DNA of 64,000 nt from Ypsolopha sequella (taxonomy: Eukaryota > Arthropoda > Insecta > Lepidoptera > Ypsolophidae). The notes beneath the pieces are model-generated. The model was not told the DNA's origin, ran no database searches, and was given only the letters and a program-made list of their open reading frames with translations. This document shows positions 1 through 10,849 of the stretch, one piece after another. The stretch spans positions 709,501-773,500 of the forward strand of contig OW203987.1 of assembly GCA_934047225.1 (NCBI GenBank). The letters run 5' to 3'. The number at the start of each line of letters is the position of its first letter. The first letter of the stretch is position 1. Both the position numbers and the translations under genes were made by a program.

Positions 1-448
1 ATATGATTAAGTTACCGTAATAAACGATTTTCTATTTCTATTAAATGTATAATAAATACTAGTGTAATGGCATCGATCGACCTATCAATAAAAAATGTAA
101 ATATACGCAATTAAAAACGTAATTTAAAATAAACACAAACTACAAAGAATAGTAAACTAAAAATAGACCAAATAAAATAAAATATGTTAATAAAATATAA
201 GGGTTTTTTATTTTTTGTATGTATATGATATTTTTCTATTCGCCTGATAACGACTCCACTGAGGAGTCGAAATATAGCGTTTAAAACTGTTTAATTGAGT
301 AATCTCCTTCGCTTAAAAATGGTCACTGAATATAAAACAGATGATTTTAATAATTAACAGAAACATAAAAACTTAAATAACATGAAATAAAACTAAAATT
401 AAACCTTACAAATTTACCTATAAAACTAAAATGTCTCCTAAAGTAAAA
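1..448. other. AT-rich intergenic DNA, no gene seen
   Basis: The stretch is strongly AT-rich with stops in all frames. Its right end should contain the 3' untranslated tail of the minus-strand retroelement fragment that begins at 449. Nothing else is recognisable. Confidence 0.6.
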
Positions 449-945
449 TTAAACTAAGTAAAAAATGTTGGCCAGATCGCCGCCGTCTTGTGGCAGGGTT
501 CCCAGAATGCTGGCAGCATTTCCTCTTTGGATTGCCAAACTAAGGCGTTGTCCAAAGTATGCGCCAGCTCTTGGGTCCCCCGAAACGTCAACCAGCCGAG
601 AGGAAATTTCTTTAAAAAGATATTTAGCCTCTTGACCCCACGGCCCAAGGGTTTCGACTCCAAAAGGCGCAAACGCGTACTCCGAACTGAGCTCTGCATA
701 TTTGCGCCTTTTGGATCCCTCGGCCGCTGCCGCTGCTGCGCCAGCCCTGGCAGCCGTGACTTGGATGTGGGACGCAGCAAGAGTATCAACGCATGTTGCG
801 TCCCACACCAGTGACTTGCCGTATTTCCAAGGAATGATTGTCATACCGTCGGGCCTCTTGCCATCGCTGCGTGCAAGGCCTTTTGGCTCTAGGACAGCTG
901 GCACGCCGACGGTGACAAAGGCCCTCCGGATGACATCATTGAGTA
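449..945 (-). pseudogene. Retroelement 3'-end fragment, copy 1 (C-terminal RPDG...VWDATC domain)
   Basis: The minus strand encodes about 165 residues with the order LNDVIRRA, VPAVLEP, GKRPDG, LVWDATCVDTL, KRRKYAEL, FGVETLGPWG, RLVDVSGDPRAGAYF, then LAIQRGNAASILGTLP just before the stop. I know this motif series from the C-terminal part of reverse-transcriptase-bearing repeats found in many invertebrate genomes. The spacing of RPDG and VWDxT is reminiscent of a PD-(D/E)xK nuclease core, but that is my inference. The reading frame is open, but the reverse transcriptase is missing: coding similarity begins abruptly near 945, as expected for 5' truncation. A second copy lies immediately upstream in the same orientation. 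The element class (non-LTR or other) is not settled by this fragment. Confidence 0.75.
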
Positions 946-1480
946 ATTATATTTATCTAAAGTGCAGCATACAAAAATTAAATAAAAAATATTATTTAAA
1001 TCGCTGCCGCAGGGGAGGGTCCCCAGCAGGCTGGTGGCGTTACCCCGTTGGATTACGAGGATAATCCGCTGTCCGAGGTAGGCCCCAGCCCGCCGATCTC
1101 CAGAAGCGTCAACCAGGCGCGAGGATATTTTTTAGAAAAGTCGTCGCGCTTCTGGTCCTCATGGCCCAAGAGTTTCTACCCCAAAAGCCACGCCAGCCCT
1201 AGTGACGGTCGCATTGATGCGGGACGGGGCCAGTGTGTCCACACAGGTCACGTCCCACACCAATGGCCGCCCATTCTTCCAAGCTAAAAGAGTCATGCCG
1301 TCGGGTCTCTTGCCGTTGTTGCGCACCAGACCTGGAGGTTCGAGGGTAGCTGGCACGTTAACGCTGGCCAGAGCCCGGCGGATGACGTCAATAAGGCTGG
1401 CGTGACGTGGCAGACGCCCAACACTGCGCTGGCATGAAAGGCCATGATGACCAAGCTGGTCGACATTAACTCCACAACAG
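946..1480 (-). pseudogene. Retroelement 3'-end fragment, copy 2 (internal deletion and frameshifts)
   Basis: Same domain and strand as the copy at 449-945, starting slightly further 5' with GLSCQRSVGRLPRHASL and continuing through LEPPGL, GKRPDGMTLLAW and LVWDVTCVDTLAPS. About 25 residues between the RAG and FGVETLGP motifs are deleted. The rest continues in other frames to QRGNATSLLGTLP and SDLNNIFYL, so it cannot make an intact protein. Its 3' untranslated tail runs directly into the truncated 5' end of copy 1, making a head-to-tail tandem of two dead 3' ends. Confidence 0.7.
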
Positions 1481-1550
1481 CAGCGATGTTTTTGGTTTAT
1501 ACAATATATAGATAATACATTTAAAATCAGTAATGCTTGAAAAAAAGAAA

Positions 1551-3188
1551 AAAATACTACTTAAATAAAATTTGTAATAAGTGGGCTTAGGAAAGGAAAA
1601 TAATACTACTTAAATAAAATTTGTAATAAGTGGGCTTAGGAAAGGAAAATAATACTACTTAAATAAAATTTGTAATAAGTGGGCTTATGAAAGGAAAATA
1701 ATACTACTTAAATAAAATTTGTAATAAGTGGGCTTATGAAAAGAAAATAATACTACTTAAATAAAATTTGTAATAAGTGGGCTTAGGAAAGGAAAATAAT
1801 ACTACTTAAATAAAATTTGTAATAAGTGGGCTTAGGAAAGGAAAATAATACTACTTAAATAAAATTTGTAATAAGTGGGCTTATGAAAGGAAAATAATAC
1901 TACTTAAATAAAATTTGTAATAAGTGGGCTTAGGAAAGGAAAATAATACTACTTAAATAAAATTTGTAATAAGTGGGCTTATGAAAGGAAAATAATACTA
2001 CTTAAATAAAATTTGTAATAAGTGGGCTTATGAAAGGAAAATAATACTACTTAAATAAAATTTGTAATAAGTGGGCTTAGGAAAGGAAAATAATACTACT
2101 TAAATAAAATTTGTAATAAGTGGGCTTAGGAAAGAAAAATAATACTACTTAAATAAAATTTGTAATAAGTGGGCTTAGGAAAGGAAAATAATACTACTTA
2201 AATAAAATTTGTAATAAGTGGGCTTAGGAAAGGAAAATAATACTACTTAAATAAAATTTGTAATAAGTGGGCTTAGGAAAGGAAAATAATACTACTTAAA
2301 TAAAATTTGTAATAAGTGGGCTTATGAAAGGAAAATAATACTACTTAAATAAAATTTGTAATAAGTGGGCTTAGGAAAGGAAAATAATACTACTTAAATA
2401 AAATTTGTAATAAGTGGGCTTAGGAAAGGAAAATAATACTACTTAAATAAAATTTGTAATAAGTGGGCTTATGAAAGGAAAATAATACTACTTAAATAAA
2501 ATTTGTAATAAGTGGGCTTAGGAAAGGAAAATAATACTACTTAAATAAAATTTGTAATAAGTGGGCTTAGGAAAGGAAAATAATACTACTTAAATAAAAT
2601 TTGTAATAAGTGGGCTTATGAAAGGAAAATAATACTACTTAAATAAAATTTGTAATAAGTGGGCTTAGGAAAGGAAAATAATACTACTTAAATAAAATTT
2701 GTAATAAGTGGGCTTAGGAAAGGAAAATAATACTACTTGAATAAAATTTGTAATAAGTGGGCTTATGAAAGGAAAATAATACAAATTAAATAAAATTTGT
2801 AATAAGTGGGCTTATGAAAGGAAAATAAAACTACTTAAATAAAATTTGTAATAAGTGGGCTTATGAAAGGAAAATAATACTACTTAAATAAAATTTGTAA
2901 TAAGTGGGCTTATGAAAGGAAAATAATACTACTTAAATAAAATTTGTAATAAGTGGGCTTAGGAAAGGAAAATAATACTAATTAAATAAAATTTGTAATA
3001 AGTGGGCTTAGGAAAGGAAAATAATACTAATTAAATAAAATTTGTAATAAGTGGGCTTATGAAAGGAAAATAATACTAATTAAATAAAATTTGTAATAAG
3101 TGGGCTTATGAAAGGAAAATAATACTAATTAAATAAAATTTGTAATAAGTGGGCTTATGAAAGGAAAATAATACTAATTAAATAAAAT
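1551..3188. repeat. Minisatellite, 49-bp unit, about 33 copies
   Basis: A unit containing 'aataagtgggctta' recurs at exactly 49-bp spacing. Copies are nearly identical, with a biallelic site (cttagga or cttatga) mixed along the array. The last six or so copies carry 'actaatt' instead of 'actactt', so the right edge is a distinct subfamily. No open frame crosses it. Confidence 0.97.
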
Positions 3189-4360
3189 CCCATCCGACTC
3201 TGACGCATACAACTTAGCGCCCTCTGTCACAGTATGTCGACGACGACGACTGAAGCCAACAACTATATAACTGTACAGGTAAGTACGTAGTACGAGTAAT
3301 ACTTTATATTCTCTGGTAATGGTGATGCTCTCAATGTTATGATATGTCCTTTGCGAGTAAACAATAATGTACATTGCCAACACAATATCGAATACTTTGG
3401 GATGTTTTCTTGCGGGATAAAAGATAAGATTTTCTTAATATTCATAAAAAATACCAACCAAAAAAATGTTTGCTTTATTCGAGAGTACTTTGTTTAACAA
3501 CCACCTCAAATTAGTATAACCTACGTCATTATTTTAACGAACCTTCTCCTACGTTGTACGTTCTACGGGCTGAATCATTTATATTGTGTGTAAAGTGGCG
3601 AGATGCGATTATTGTAACAGCTAGGTAATTAACGAAGCTGTTACAATAATTTGCACCCCGTTTTTCAAGTTCACTTAGTTTGGGGTCTAGCGAAAAATTC
3701 AAAATCTTCTATAACTTCTTTAACTTTTGTAACCCTATTTGAAGAGATTTTGTTGCCTTGTGTTTGCCAATATAACTTTTTTTATTTTATTTATTTTTTT
3801 ATTTATTTATTTAAACAATACCGCCGTAAAAATAATATATTCACATTCTTATTGCATGTGAGTTTATCTATTTTATCATTATTTTGTACGATGGAAACAG
3901 TAAGCTGGATGCTGTGCTCGTCTCCACCCCTCTACCAAGATACAGTCAGTTCCATTTGAGTAAAATAAGCAATTGTAACAATACTTAGCCTGAATAAAAG
4001 CAAATGCTCAGGACCCGTAGCACAGTTTTTAATCACGTGCGACGTGGATTTGTTGACATGATATTTTTGCGATTAAACAGTACGTCACGCTTCTTGCACT
4101 TGGGATTCAACTAAGTCGCGTCGCGCATATTTAACATGTGCTACTGCCGTTATAAAAAGTGAACTAAAAAGAACAAAACAAGTTGTATTAGTTAGGATGT
4201 ACAAGATATTGGAGAAATACTTAACTTTGATGTATTAAAGCAATGTCAATCGTCACTTGACATATTCAGTCAAAGTTGATCGTCATTGATCCAGACAAGG
4301 AAATGAGACTACCATGCCAGCTACGTATGTGCATACACATTTTGTAATGTATTTTTGTTG
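3189..4360. other. Non-coding stretch, no gene recognised
   Basis: Only short spurious frames occur. 'taatactttatattctctg' near 3297-3315 recurs near 5671-5690 and marks a dispersed repeat. A small hairpin sits at 3608-3650. Confidence 0.5.
3608..3650. repeat. Short perfect inverted repeat (15-bp arms, 13-nt loop)
   Basis: Arms 3608-3622 (attattgtaacagct) and 3636-3650 are exact reverse complements. No RT, transposase or flanking duplication is visible. Confidence 0.8.
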
Positions 4361-4795
4361 TTATAAATTTTTACTGCAGGCGGGGGACAGTTTAATATTA
4401 AACAAAACTGTCCCCCGCCTGCAATAAAAATTTACATCTTCAACATCTTGTACATCTTGTTCATCATACTCGAGTTGGTCACGACGCAGAGCGCGCCAAT
4501 CAATTTTTCGCCCGACGCCCATAGCATCGTTTACTAAACCGTGACCAACGTTGATATTTTTCCGCAGCATTACCCTAGATCCAACACCAATCCTTTAGCA
4601 GTTTGGGATTCTTCCCGTTTTGTTGGGGTCTAAGGGTACGAAGTCGGCTTTCAGACGTTGTCCGTATATTTTAGCTTCAACAGAGATATCTACTGTCACA
4701 ACGTCATACATTTTGCAGAGTGTTGCCAGCTCGTTAGTCATCGTGATGTTGTAATGGTCCACCTGCTTAGTCGTAGAAAATATTCGTACGCACAC
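4361..4795 (-). pseudogene. Helitron-type (PIF1-like) helicase C-terminal fragment
   Basis: A single minus-strand frame of 145 codons reads MTNELATLCKMYDVVTVDIS, EAKIYGQRLKADFVPLDPNK, IGVGSRVMLRKNINV, HGLVNDAMG and KIDW, with one in-frame stop at 4592-4594. The VGxRVMLxxNIxVxxGLVNxAMG series is characteristic of the C-terminal part of PIF1-family helicases, and many eukaryotic intergenic copies derive from the Rep-Hel protein of Helitron rolling-circle transposons. The Walker motifs and the Rep nuclease are absent. Similarity stops near 4450, where the frame runs into the GC-rich hairpin (4365-4433). I infer a dead Helitron remnant; a host Pif1 pseudogene is less likely. Confidence 0.7.
4365..4433. 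repeat. GC-rich hairpin with 29-bp arms
   Basis: Arms 4365-4393 and 4405-4433 pair with one mismatch around an AT loop of about 11 nt. The core 'gcaggcgggggacag' stands out in AT-rich surroundings. It abuts the 3' side of the helicase fragment and could be a small foldback element, a Helitron-associated stem or a hairpin RNA; the sequence alone does not decide. Confidence 0.85.
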
Positions 4796-5398
4796 GCCGT
4801 CGATTATTTATAGTTTTATTCGAACTATTATAATATTTGGATTCAATCCTTTCTTTGACTGACTGTACTTTGTATGTGTGGACGAGTTGAGTTGCCCACC
4901 AACAAATAAAATAAATCGAAAGGTGGCGACTCGCCTGTTGGGGCCAGTTTTAGGGCCAGTTTTAAGGCCAGATTTAGGGCCAGTTTTGTTCGGACCAGAT
5001 GACCACCGAGCCGGGCGAGTATATTATAAGTTAAGAAAATATACATTAAAACTATTTTAAACGGACCGAAAAGTCTAAAAATTTTATAAAGAAGGACATG
5101 ACATGTAATTAAATTTAAAAAACTATAGCGATATCCCTAACATTAATATAATCTGAACATTCACGCTGTAAGGGGCCGTATAGGTCTGATGCACACTTCC
5201 AATGACCATTTCACATAGAGCTGATCTAAATATTTTAGACAATACGCCAAAAGCTTTAAGTTCGCTCGATCCAAAAATATTACGAAGTTACCTCTAAATT
5301 TCATGTTTGTCGAGTGTTAAAGGGCCTTCCTTAAATTATACAGCCTTGAAATTTGTATTAAAAATATAGTAAGATTTTTAATCATTTTAATCGTAAAT
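4796..5398. other. Non-coding stretch with a short degenerate repeat
   Basis: No gene is recognised. At about 4940-4990 a 12-13-bp motif, 'gggccagtttta', is repeated four times imperfectly. Confidence 0.5.
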
Positions 5399-5556
5399 AT
5401 ATTGCTACATAAATTAAATAAACCTTTAATTTAGTTCATGTGCATTTATTATTTTATTACATATATTTTCTTTATTAGATTAAATTTGATGTGTAAAAAG
5501 TGTATATATATCTATACCTGCTTTGCAAAATAAACTATTTGAATTTGAATTTAAAT
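5399..5556 (+). mobile_element. Dispersed repeat, 3' end of a probable non-LTR element (copy A)
   Basis: This ends in 'aaactatttgaatttgaat', the tail style of several insect non-LTR elements. The inverse complement of 14246-14387 matches it along its length, including 'aaacctttaatttagttcat' and the tail. Having two such copies in one window shows that it is an interspersed family. No coding sequence is retained. Confidence 0.7.
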
Positions 5557-6666
5557 TAAACAAGTGGCGACTCATGGCCGGCCCTATACAACTTCATACA
5601 TTTGTTCTCTCCGCCGGCGCCGCCGTCGCAAGAAGAACCGCTTGGCGCGCCTCTCGAAGCCTGAAGTAGTAATACTTTATATTCTCTGCCTGAATCTGTG
5701 GCCAACCGGTTAGAGTTCAGTTCTGATTGATGCAAAATGAGGTGCTCAATCTAATCTTATATGGACCCTTAAGTACGGAACCCTCGGTACGTGAGCCGAA
5801 TTCACACTAGCATGTTCTTCTCGAGAGTCGTTAACGTGGTCACAGAACATGTAGTACGTGGTGCTCTTACTCGTACTTCAGAAATAAATGAAAACTATAC
5901 AATAGCCATTATTGCCAGCGGCGCTAACAGTTACAGACACAAACTTTTACACAAATTATTGTTTAGTTTGTTTTGTTCATAACTTGGGGAGGCACAATAT
6001 TACTTATTTTGAATAAAGGATAAAGTTGCCATGTTCAATGTTCCAGCAAAATTATAACAATCAAAACTCACTTTTAATGAAACTTCCCAGTTACGGGAGT
6101 ATATGACTCCCAACTAACATGACATTACTGAGACTCACAATACGCGTTCCTTATTCTACCTCGGGGCACTCGGGCCCTCATCGACCGTCCGTCAGCGTCC
6201 GTCAACGTCCGTCCGCAGAACCCAAACAGATTTATATCTGTCCTCCTCACTCACCGCTCGAATATGACTCAACGTAACAAATGAAACTCGGGTTCCTTCA
6301 TTAGAGGTAACTACAGCCCGAGAGCCGGCGGAGGGTCCCGTAGCCAGCAGCGGGTAGCGGCAGCTTGTCTCTGAGAACGTCACTGATTGATGACGTAGAT
6401 TAGTTCTCGGTCGGGGTGTCCTCTTCCAGACAGACAGGCTCACATGTTTATTATATTGATGCTAGGTATTTATAATGTTACAACAAATTGTCAATCTTGG
6501 GCGGTGATTTACATTGACTGCATACAGGGTGCATTCAATAACTTTTGTGTCTATATATTTTATATTTTGAATACAAGACGCGTGTTGAAGTCCAAGTTCT
6601 AACCTCTAAACCCAATATATTACTACACCAAATTATAATATAATATTACTACACAAAACATTATAT
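5557..6666. other. Non-coding stretch, no gene recognised
   Basis: 'acggaaccctcggtacgtgag' style sequence near 5777-5797 resembles one box of a common lepidopteran short repeat. A short run of 'cgtccgtc' words occurs at 6184-6215. Open frames here are short and carry no family motif. Confidence 0.5.
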
Positions 6667-6758
6667 GATATTTTTACATTTTTCGCAGCATACCAAATTT
6701 ATTAAAAAATATTTAGTTTTTAATAAATTTGGTATGCTGCGAAAAATGTAAAAATATC
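6667..6758. repeat. Perfect 42-bp hairpin, 8-nt loop
   Basis: Arms 6667-6708 and 6717-6758 are perfect reverse complements over 42 bp, including the mixed-composition core 'ttcgcagcataccaaat'. Perfect arms imply a recent inverted duplication, a young foldback MITE or selection for pairing. Confidence 0.95.
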
Positions 6759-6878
6759 AAAAGAGCAGTTTTGCAGCCGGATTGTGAAAACCCATCGTTT
6801 TATAATTAATCGAAACAGAACACTTAAATTCAAAATTCACTCAATAGTTTTTCAACAAAACCTTTTTACCTATATATT

Positions 6879-7359
6879 GTGTATGTTGGCATCGCAAAGT
6901 TTCCATTGGTTTCTGTAAATAATAACTTCAAAAATGTTTAATTAAAAAAAATAGCTGCTACATGTTTATGCCGTTTGGCGTCGAGACTTTGGGCCCGTGG
7001 GGTCCAGAGGCAAGAAAATTATTTAAGGAACTTTCATCGCGCCTGGTCAACGTCTCGGGTGACCAGAGGGCTGGCTTACCTCGGCCAGAGAATAAGTCTG
7101 GCCATCCAGAGGGGAAATGTAGCCAGCATTCTAGGCACCCTACCAAGGGACAGCGATCTGGATCCAGTTTTTTATTTGTAATAGGTTTTTTTTATTTTTA
7201 GGATAGTTTTAATTTGTTATTACGTTTAGTAAGTTTTTGTGTTTAAAGAAACTCAATATATGTAGATTATAGATCATAACTGGCCAATTACTCGATTAAA
7301 AAAATGTTGAAATTCTAATTTACAGAAACCAATGGAAACTTTACGATGGCAGCATACAC
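6879..7359. mobile_element. TIR-flanked element carrying a retroelement fragment
   Basis: Outer arms 6879-6920 and 7318-7359 are inverted repeats matching at about 39 of 42 positions (both carry 'aagtttccattggtttctgt'). Weaker similarity continues about 27 bp inwards. The interior holds retroelement coding sequence at 6962-7181. Either a MITE was hit by the retroelement, or a TIR element picked up the fragment. No transposase is present. Confidence 0.7.
6962..7181 (+). pseudogene. Retroelement 3'-end fragment, copy 3 (frameshifted)
   Basis: The frame from 6962 reads FMPFGVETLGPWGPEA, KLFKELSSRLVNVSGD. After about residue 37 the match moves to another frame, reading YLGQRISLAIQRGNVASILG and a final DPVFYL. 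It is the same domain as 449-945, here on the + strand, 5'-truncated at the FGVETLGP motif and disabled by one frameshift. Confidence 0.75.
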
Positions 7360-7467
7360 GATACATAATATTATAGTGCTTTAAATGGTAATTAATAAAA
7401 ATATGAAAAAATGTTTTATCAAGTTTCGTCTGTCTAGTGACTCTCACTTTATGCACTTCGCGTTAGC

Positions 7468-8279
7468 GGTAATTAGGCTGCTGACGACGTGCCTGACGCT
7501 CGGTAATTAGGCTGCTGACGACGTGCCTGACGCTCGGTAATTAGGCTGCTGACGACGTGCCTGACGCTCGGTAATTAGTCTGCTGACGACGTGCCTGACG
7601 CTCGGTAATTAGGCTGCTGACGACGTGCCTGACGCTCGGTAATTAGGCTGCTGACGACGTGCCTGACGCTCGGTAATTAGGCTGCTGACGACGTGCCTGA
7701 CGCTCGGTAATTAGGCTGCTGACGACGTGCCTGACGCTCGGTAATTAGGCTGCTGACGACGTGCCTGACGCTCGGTAATTAGGCTGCTGACGACGTGCCT
7801 GACGCTCGGTAATTAGTCTGCTGACGACGTGCCTGACGCTCGGTAATTAGGCTGCTGACGACGTGCCTGACGCTCGGTAATTAGGCTGCTGACGACGTGC
7901 CTGACGCTCGGTAATTAGGCTGCTGACGACGTGCCTGACGCTCGGTAATTAGGCTGCTGACGACGTGCCTGACGCTCGGTAATTAGGCTGCTGACGACGT
8001 GCCTGACGCTCGGTAATTAGGCTGCTGACGACGTGCCTGACGCTCGGTAATTAGTCTGCTGACGACGTGCCTGACGCTCGGTAATTAGTCTGCTGACGAC
8101 GTGCCTGACGCTCGGTAATTAGGCTGCTGACGACGTGCCTGACGCTCGGTAATTAGTCTGCTGACGACGTGCCTGACGCTCGGTAATTAGTCTGCTGACG
8201 ACGTGCCTGACGCTCGGTAATTAGTCTGCTGACGACGTGCCTGACGCTCGGTAATTAGTCTGCTGACGACGTGCCTGAC
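7468..8279. repeat. Minisatellite, 34-bp unit, about 24 copies
   Basis: GC-richer units containing 'gctgacgacgtgcctgacg' recur every 34 bp. Copies differ mainly at one site (taggctg or tagtctg), with the second variant concentrated in the right third. Confidence 0.97.
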
Positions 8280-8429
8280 TCACGACTTTTTGCGGTGTTC
8301 TTAAAGAAATTAACAGATTTGAATACAATTTACATACATGGTATAAAAGACCGCTCCAAATCAAATCGAATAAATGAACCAATTTTACTATATCTTTGTT
8401 TATTTCAGGACAATCCACCTTAATTTGAT

Positions 8430-8526
8430 ATTGTTTTGCCTAAGGGGATGTTAAAGTTCTATGAGAAAATATGATTCAAATTTTTATCCGAAACTTACGC
8501 GGACGAAGTCGCAGGCAAAAGCTAGT
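8430..8526 (+). mobile_element. Lepidopteran SINE-like repeat, 3' end
   Basis: It ends in 'gacgaagtcgcaggcaaaag' plus 'ctagt', the signature end of a very common moth and butterfly short repeat. Related ends occur at 13234 (-), 52028 (-) and 63934 (+). Confidence 0.65.
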
Positions 8527-8589
8527 ATGAAATAAAATACGGGCACATAGTTTAAGAAGGTACTACATAGTCCCGAGATATTATGAATA

Positions 8590-8660
8590 ATATAAATATT
8601 TATAAATAATAATAAAAATACTTTATTGCACAAAAACATGTCATGTCTGTACAGAGGCGA
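8590..8660 (-). mobile_element. Antisense tail of a non-LTR element
   Basis: 'aataaaaatactttattgca' is the reverse complement of a 'tgcaataaagtattt...' tail typical of insect non-LTR retrotransposons. Only the tail is recognisable. Confidence 0.45.
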
Positions 8661-10849
8661 ACTTAATGCTATTTAGCATTTCTTCTAGTTTACCCGGGGT
8701 GCTGTAGATAATCTAGGGTAGTGCCCAAAAAAGATGGGTAATGAATACAATAATAAATATTACATATAATTGGCTTCGATTTTTATTTAGTATAGTTTTA
8801 TTTTGTTTATACTTGTATATTGATAGGTAATTTTAACTTATAGTTAGTTTAGTTTTTAATGTTACAGTATTTATTTTTCCCTACTTGTAATAAAATAATA
8901 AATGTATGTAGTAAAATAATAAATTACATATAATACGTGCACATAGATTAACAATAACTAAAAATAATTTTTCAAAACTTCCACAATCTTGCCAAAATAT
9001 TGTTTCTCCTGAAAAAGTTATCAAATTTGCGCCCGCGGCGAAATCGGCACGATTGTATATTGTCCTCGCAAGTTTCATGAAGATGAAAGAACAGAACATT
9101 TGGCCACGCCCACAACTGAGTTGGTCGCGTCATGATGTGCCATTTTCAGATCTACAAACCTGTTTTATAACATATATCTGCTTTTGTATTTTAAATATGA
9201 TGTCATGCCACTATTTTCCCCAAAAATACTTTAAATGTTCGGTTATTGGCTGACTGCTGAATGTATGGTTGGAAGCTACCGACCAAGTAATCCTACAGGT
9301 AAGTACTTATACGAGTACCTATATGTACTTATATGTACGTATACAAACAGATTGTATTCCGATTTTGTTTGTCTACGTGCACAGCGTTCCTGAATTGTTG
9401 CTTTTAAATTGCTTTTTACGTAGATTTATCGACTAAAACTCGAGATTGAGTGTTAAGTCACGTACTGGTATGAGGTATATTTACGACGATATACTTTGGA
9501 ATATTTAGAAGCCTTTTACCTGATAGAAACACTACATTGTGTGTGACCTTTTTTTTTGATCTATTATTAATTTAACTAATATTTGTATGCCTTTGTAGCT
9601 GATCATAGCAAGTAGCAAGTAGCAAGCATATAAGACCTTATAGTCTATAAGGTAAAGATCTATAAGATAAGACCTCTATAACCATGCTGAACAAATAAAG
9701 CACTTTGACTTTTCACTTCACTAGCTCAAAAAGCATGCCGTTGTTGCTTATAATCAGTGATCAAAAGTCAATTTTGCTCACTCAGTGAAGAAAAGTGTTT
9801 TGAATCAAGAGCCTGTGAATTGACATTTCTTATTTCATTGGCTCACGAAACGTTCAGCAACTCCATAATTAACTGCTCAAGGGAAAAAGGGATAGCAAAC
9901 ATCAGCATCTCAGATAAAGTTATCTGAGATCAGCATGGTGGCTATCTCTTTCACTCTATAAGGATTCCATACACATTGGGAGGCTATACACAGCCCTGCA
10001 GCTTGTCGGATACCATAGACAAGGTAAACTTCTCGTATTTCTGTGCATAGCTTCCCAGCGTGTATGGAGTCTGTACCATAGGCTATGGACTCCGTACGTA
10101 AACTCCGGCCGTTCATTCGAGAGAATGGTGACGTTTGCAAATGTCAGGGGATAAAACCTTTTTTTTACTGTTTTGCATTTCAATATTTTATATTTATCAT
10201 GATTATTTTAGGGTAGATTGTATATCCCTAAAAGGTCCCATTTGTAAATAAAAAGTATTTTTGTCGTATATATTTTCCACTTCCTAATACAAAACTTAAC
10301 GAATCAGCTGACTCAATTTCTACGTAAAAGTTAAAAAAAAGCGCAAAAAATATTATTTTTGGCGAAAAGTTGTCTATTAGCGATACTGTCAAATTATTTC
10401 TGTCAAATCAGCAATCATAATGCCTGCAGTATGAATCCTCGACTTTTTGAATCGACATTTCAGAAAAAGGTTTATAATATCTGCGGTGTAAGGCAGTGTT
10501 GTCGTATTATAAAACTGATATACCTTACCAAATAATAAGATCGTATATATATTCTATTCCAGGGTTTTTATTTATAAAAAAAGTTTAAATAATCATGATT
10601 TGGATTTATTTCGTCCCATTTGTTGTACCGTTGATATTTTTTTAACGTGCCTTTATTTATTTTTGTCGTGAAGAAGCTCTTGTTGAGTTGTAGTATTTTT
10701 TCGAGATATCGCCACACTCCATCTGTCATCATTCTCTCGAATTAACGGCAGCAGTTTAGAGTAGCTCTACGACTCCGTATAACTAATGAAATCCTTCGGT
10801 TGCTCGGGATTCAAAATCGCCCAGCGCAACAAAAAAAAACTTTGCTCTT
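8661..10849. other. Non-coding stretch, no gene recognised
   Basis: Frames are short and without motifs. Small inverted repeats occur, for example 'atctcagataa' with its complement at about 9907-9931. An 'aataaagcactttgact' tail near 9695 suggests another decayed retroelement end. Confidence 0.5.

Noticed and set aside
7468..8279. CRISPR-like regular repeat
   Set aside because: Units are directly contiguous with no unique spacers, as in all the other arrays here. These are minisatellites in a eukaryotic genome.
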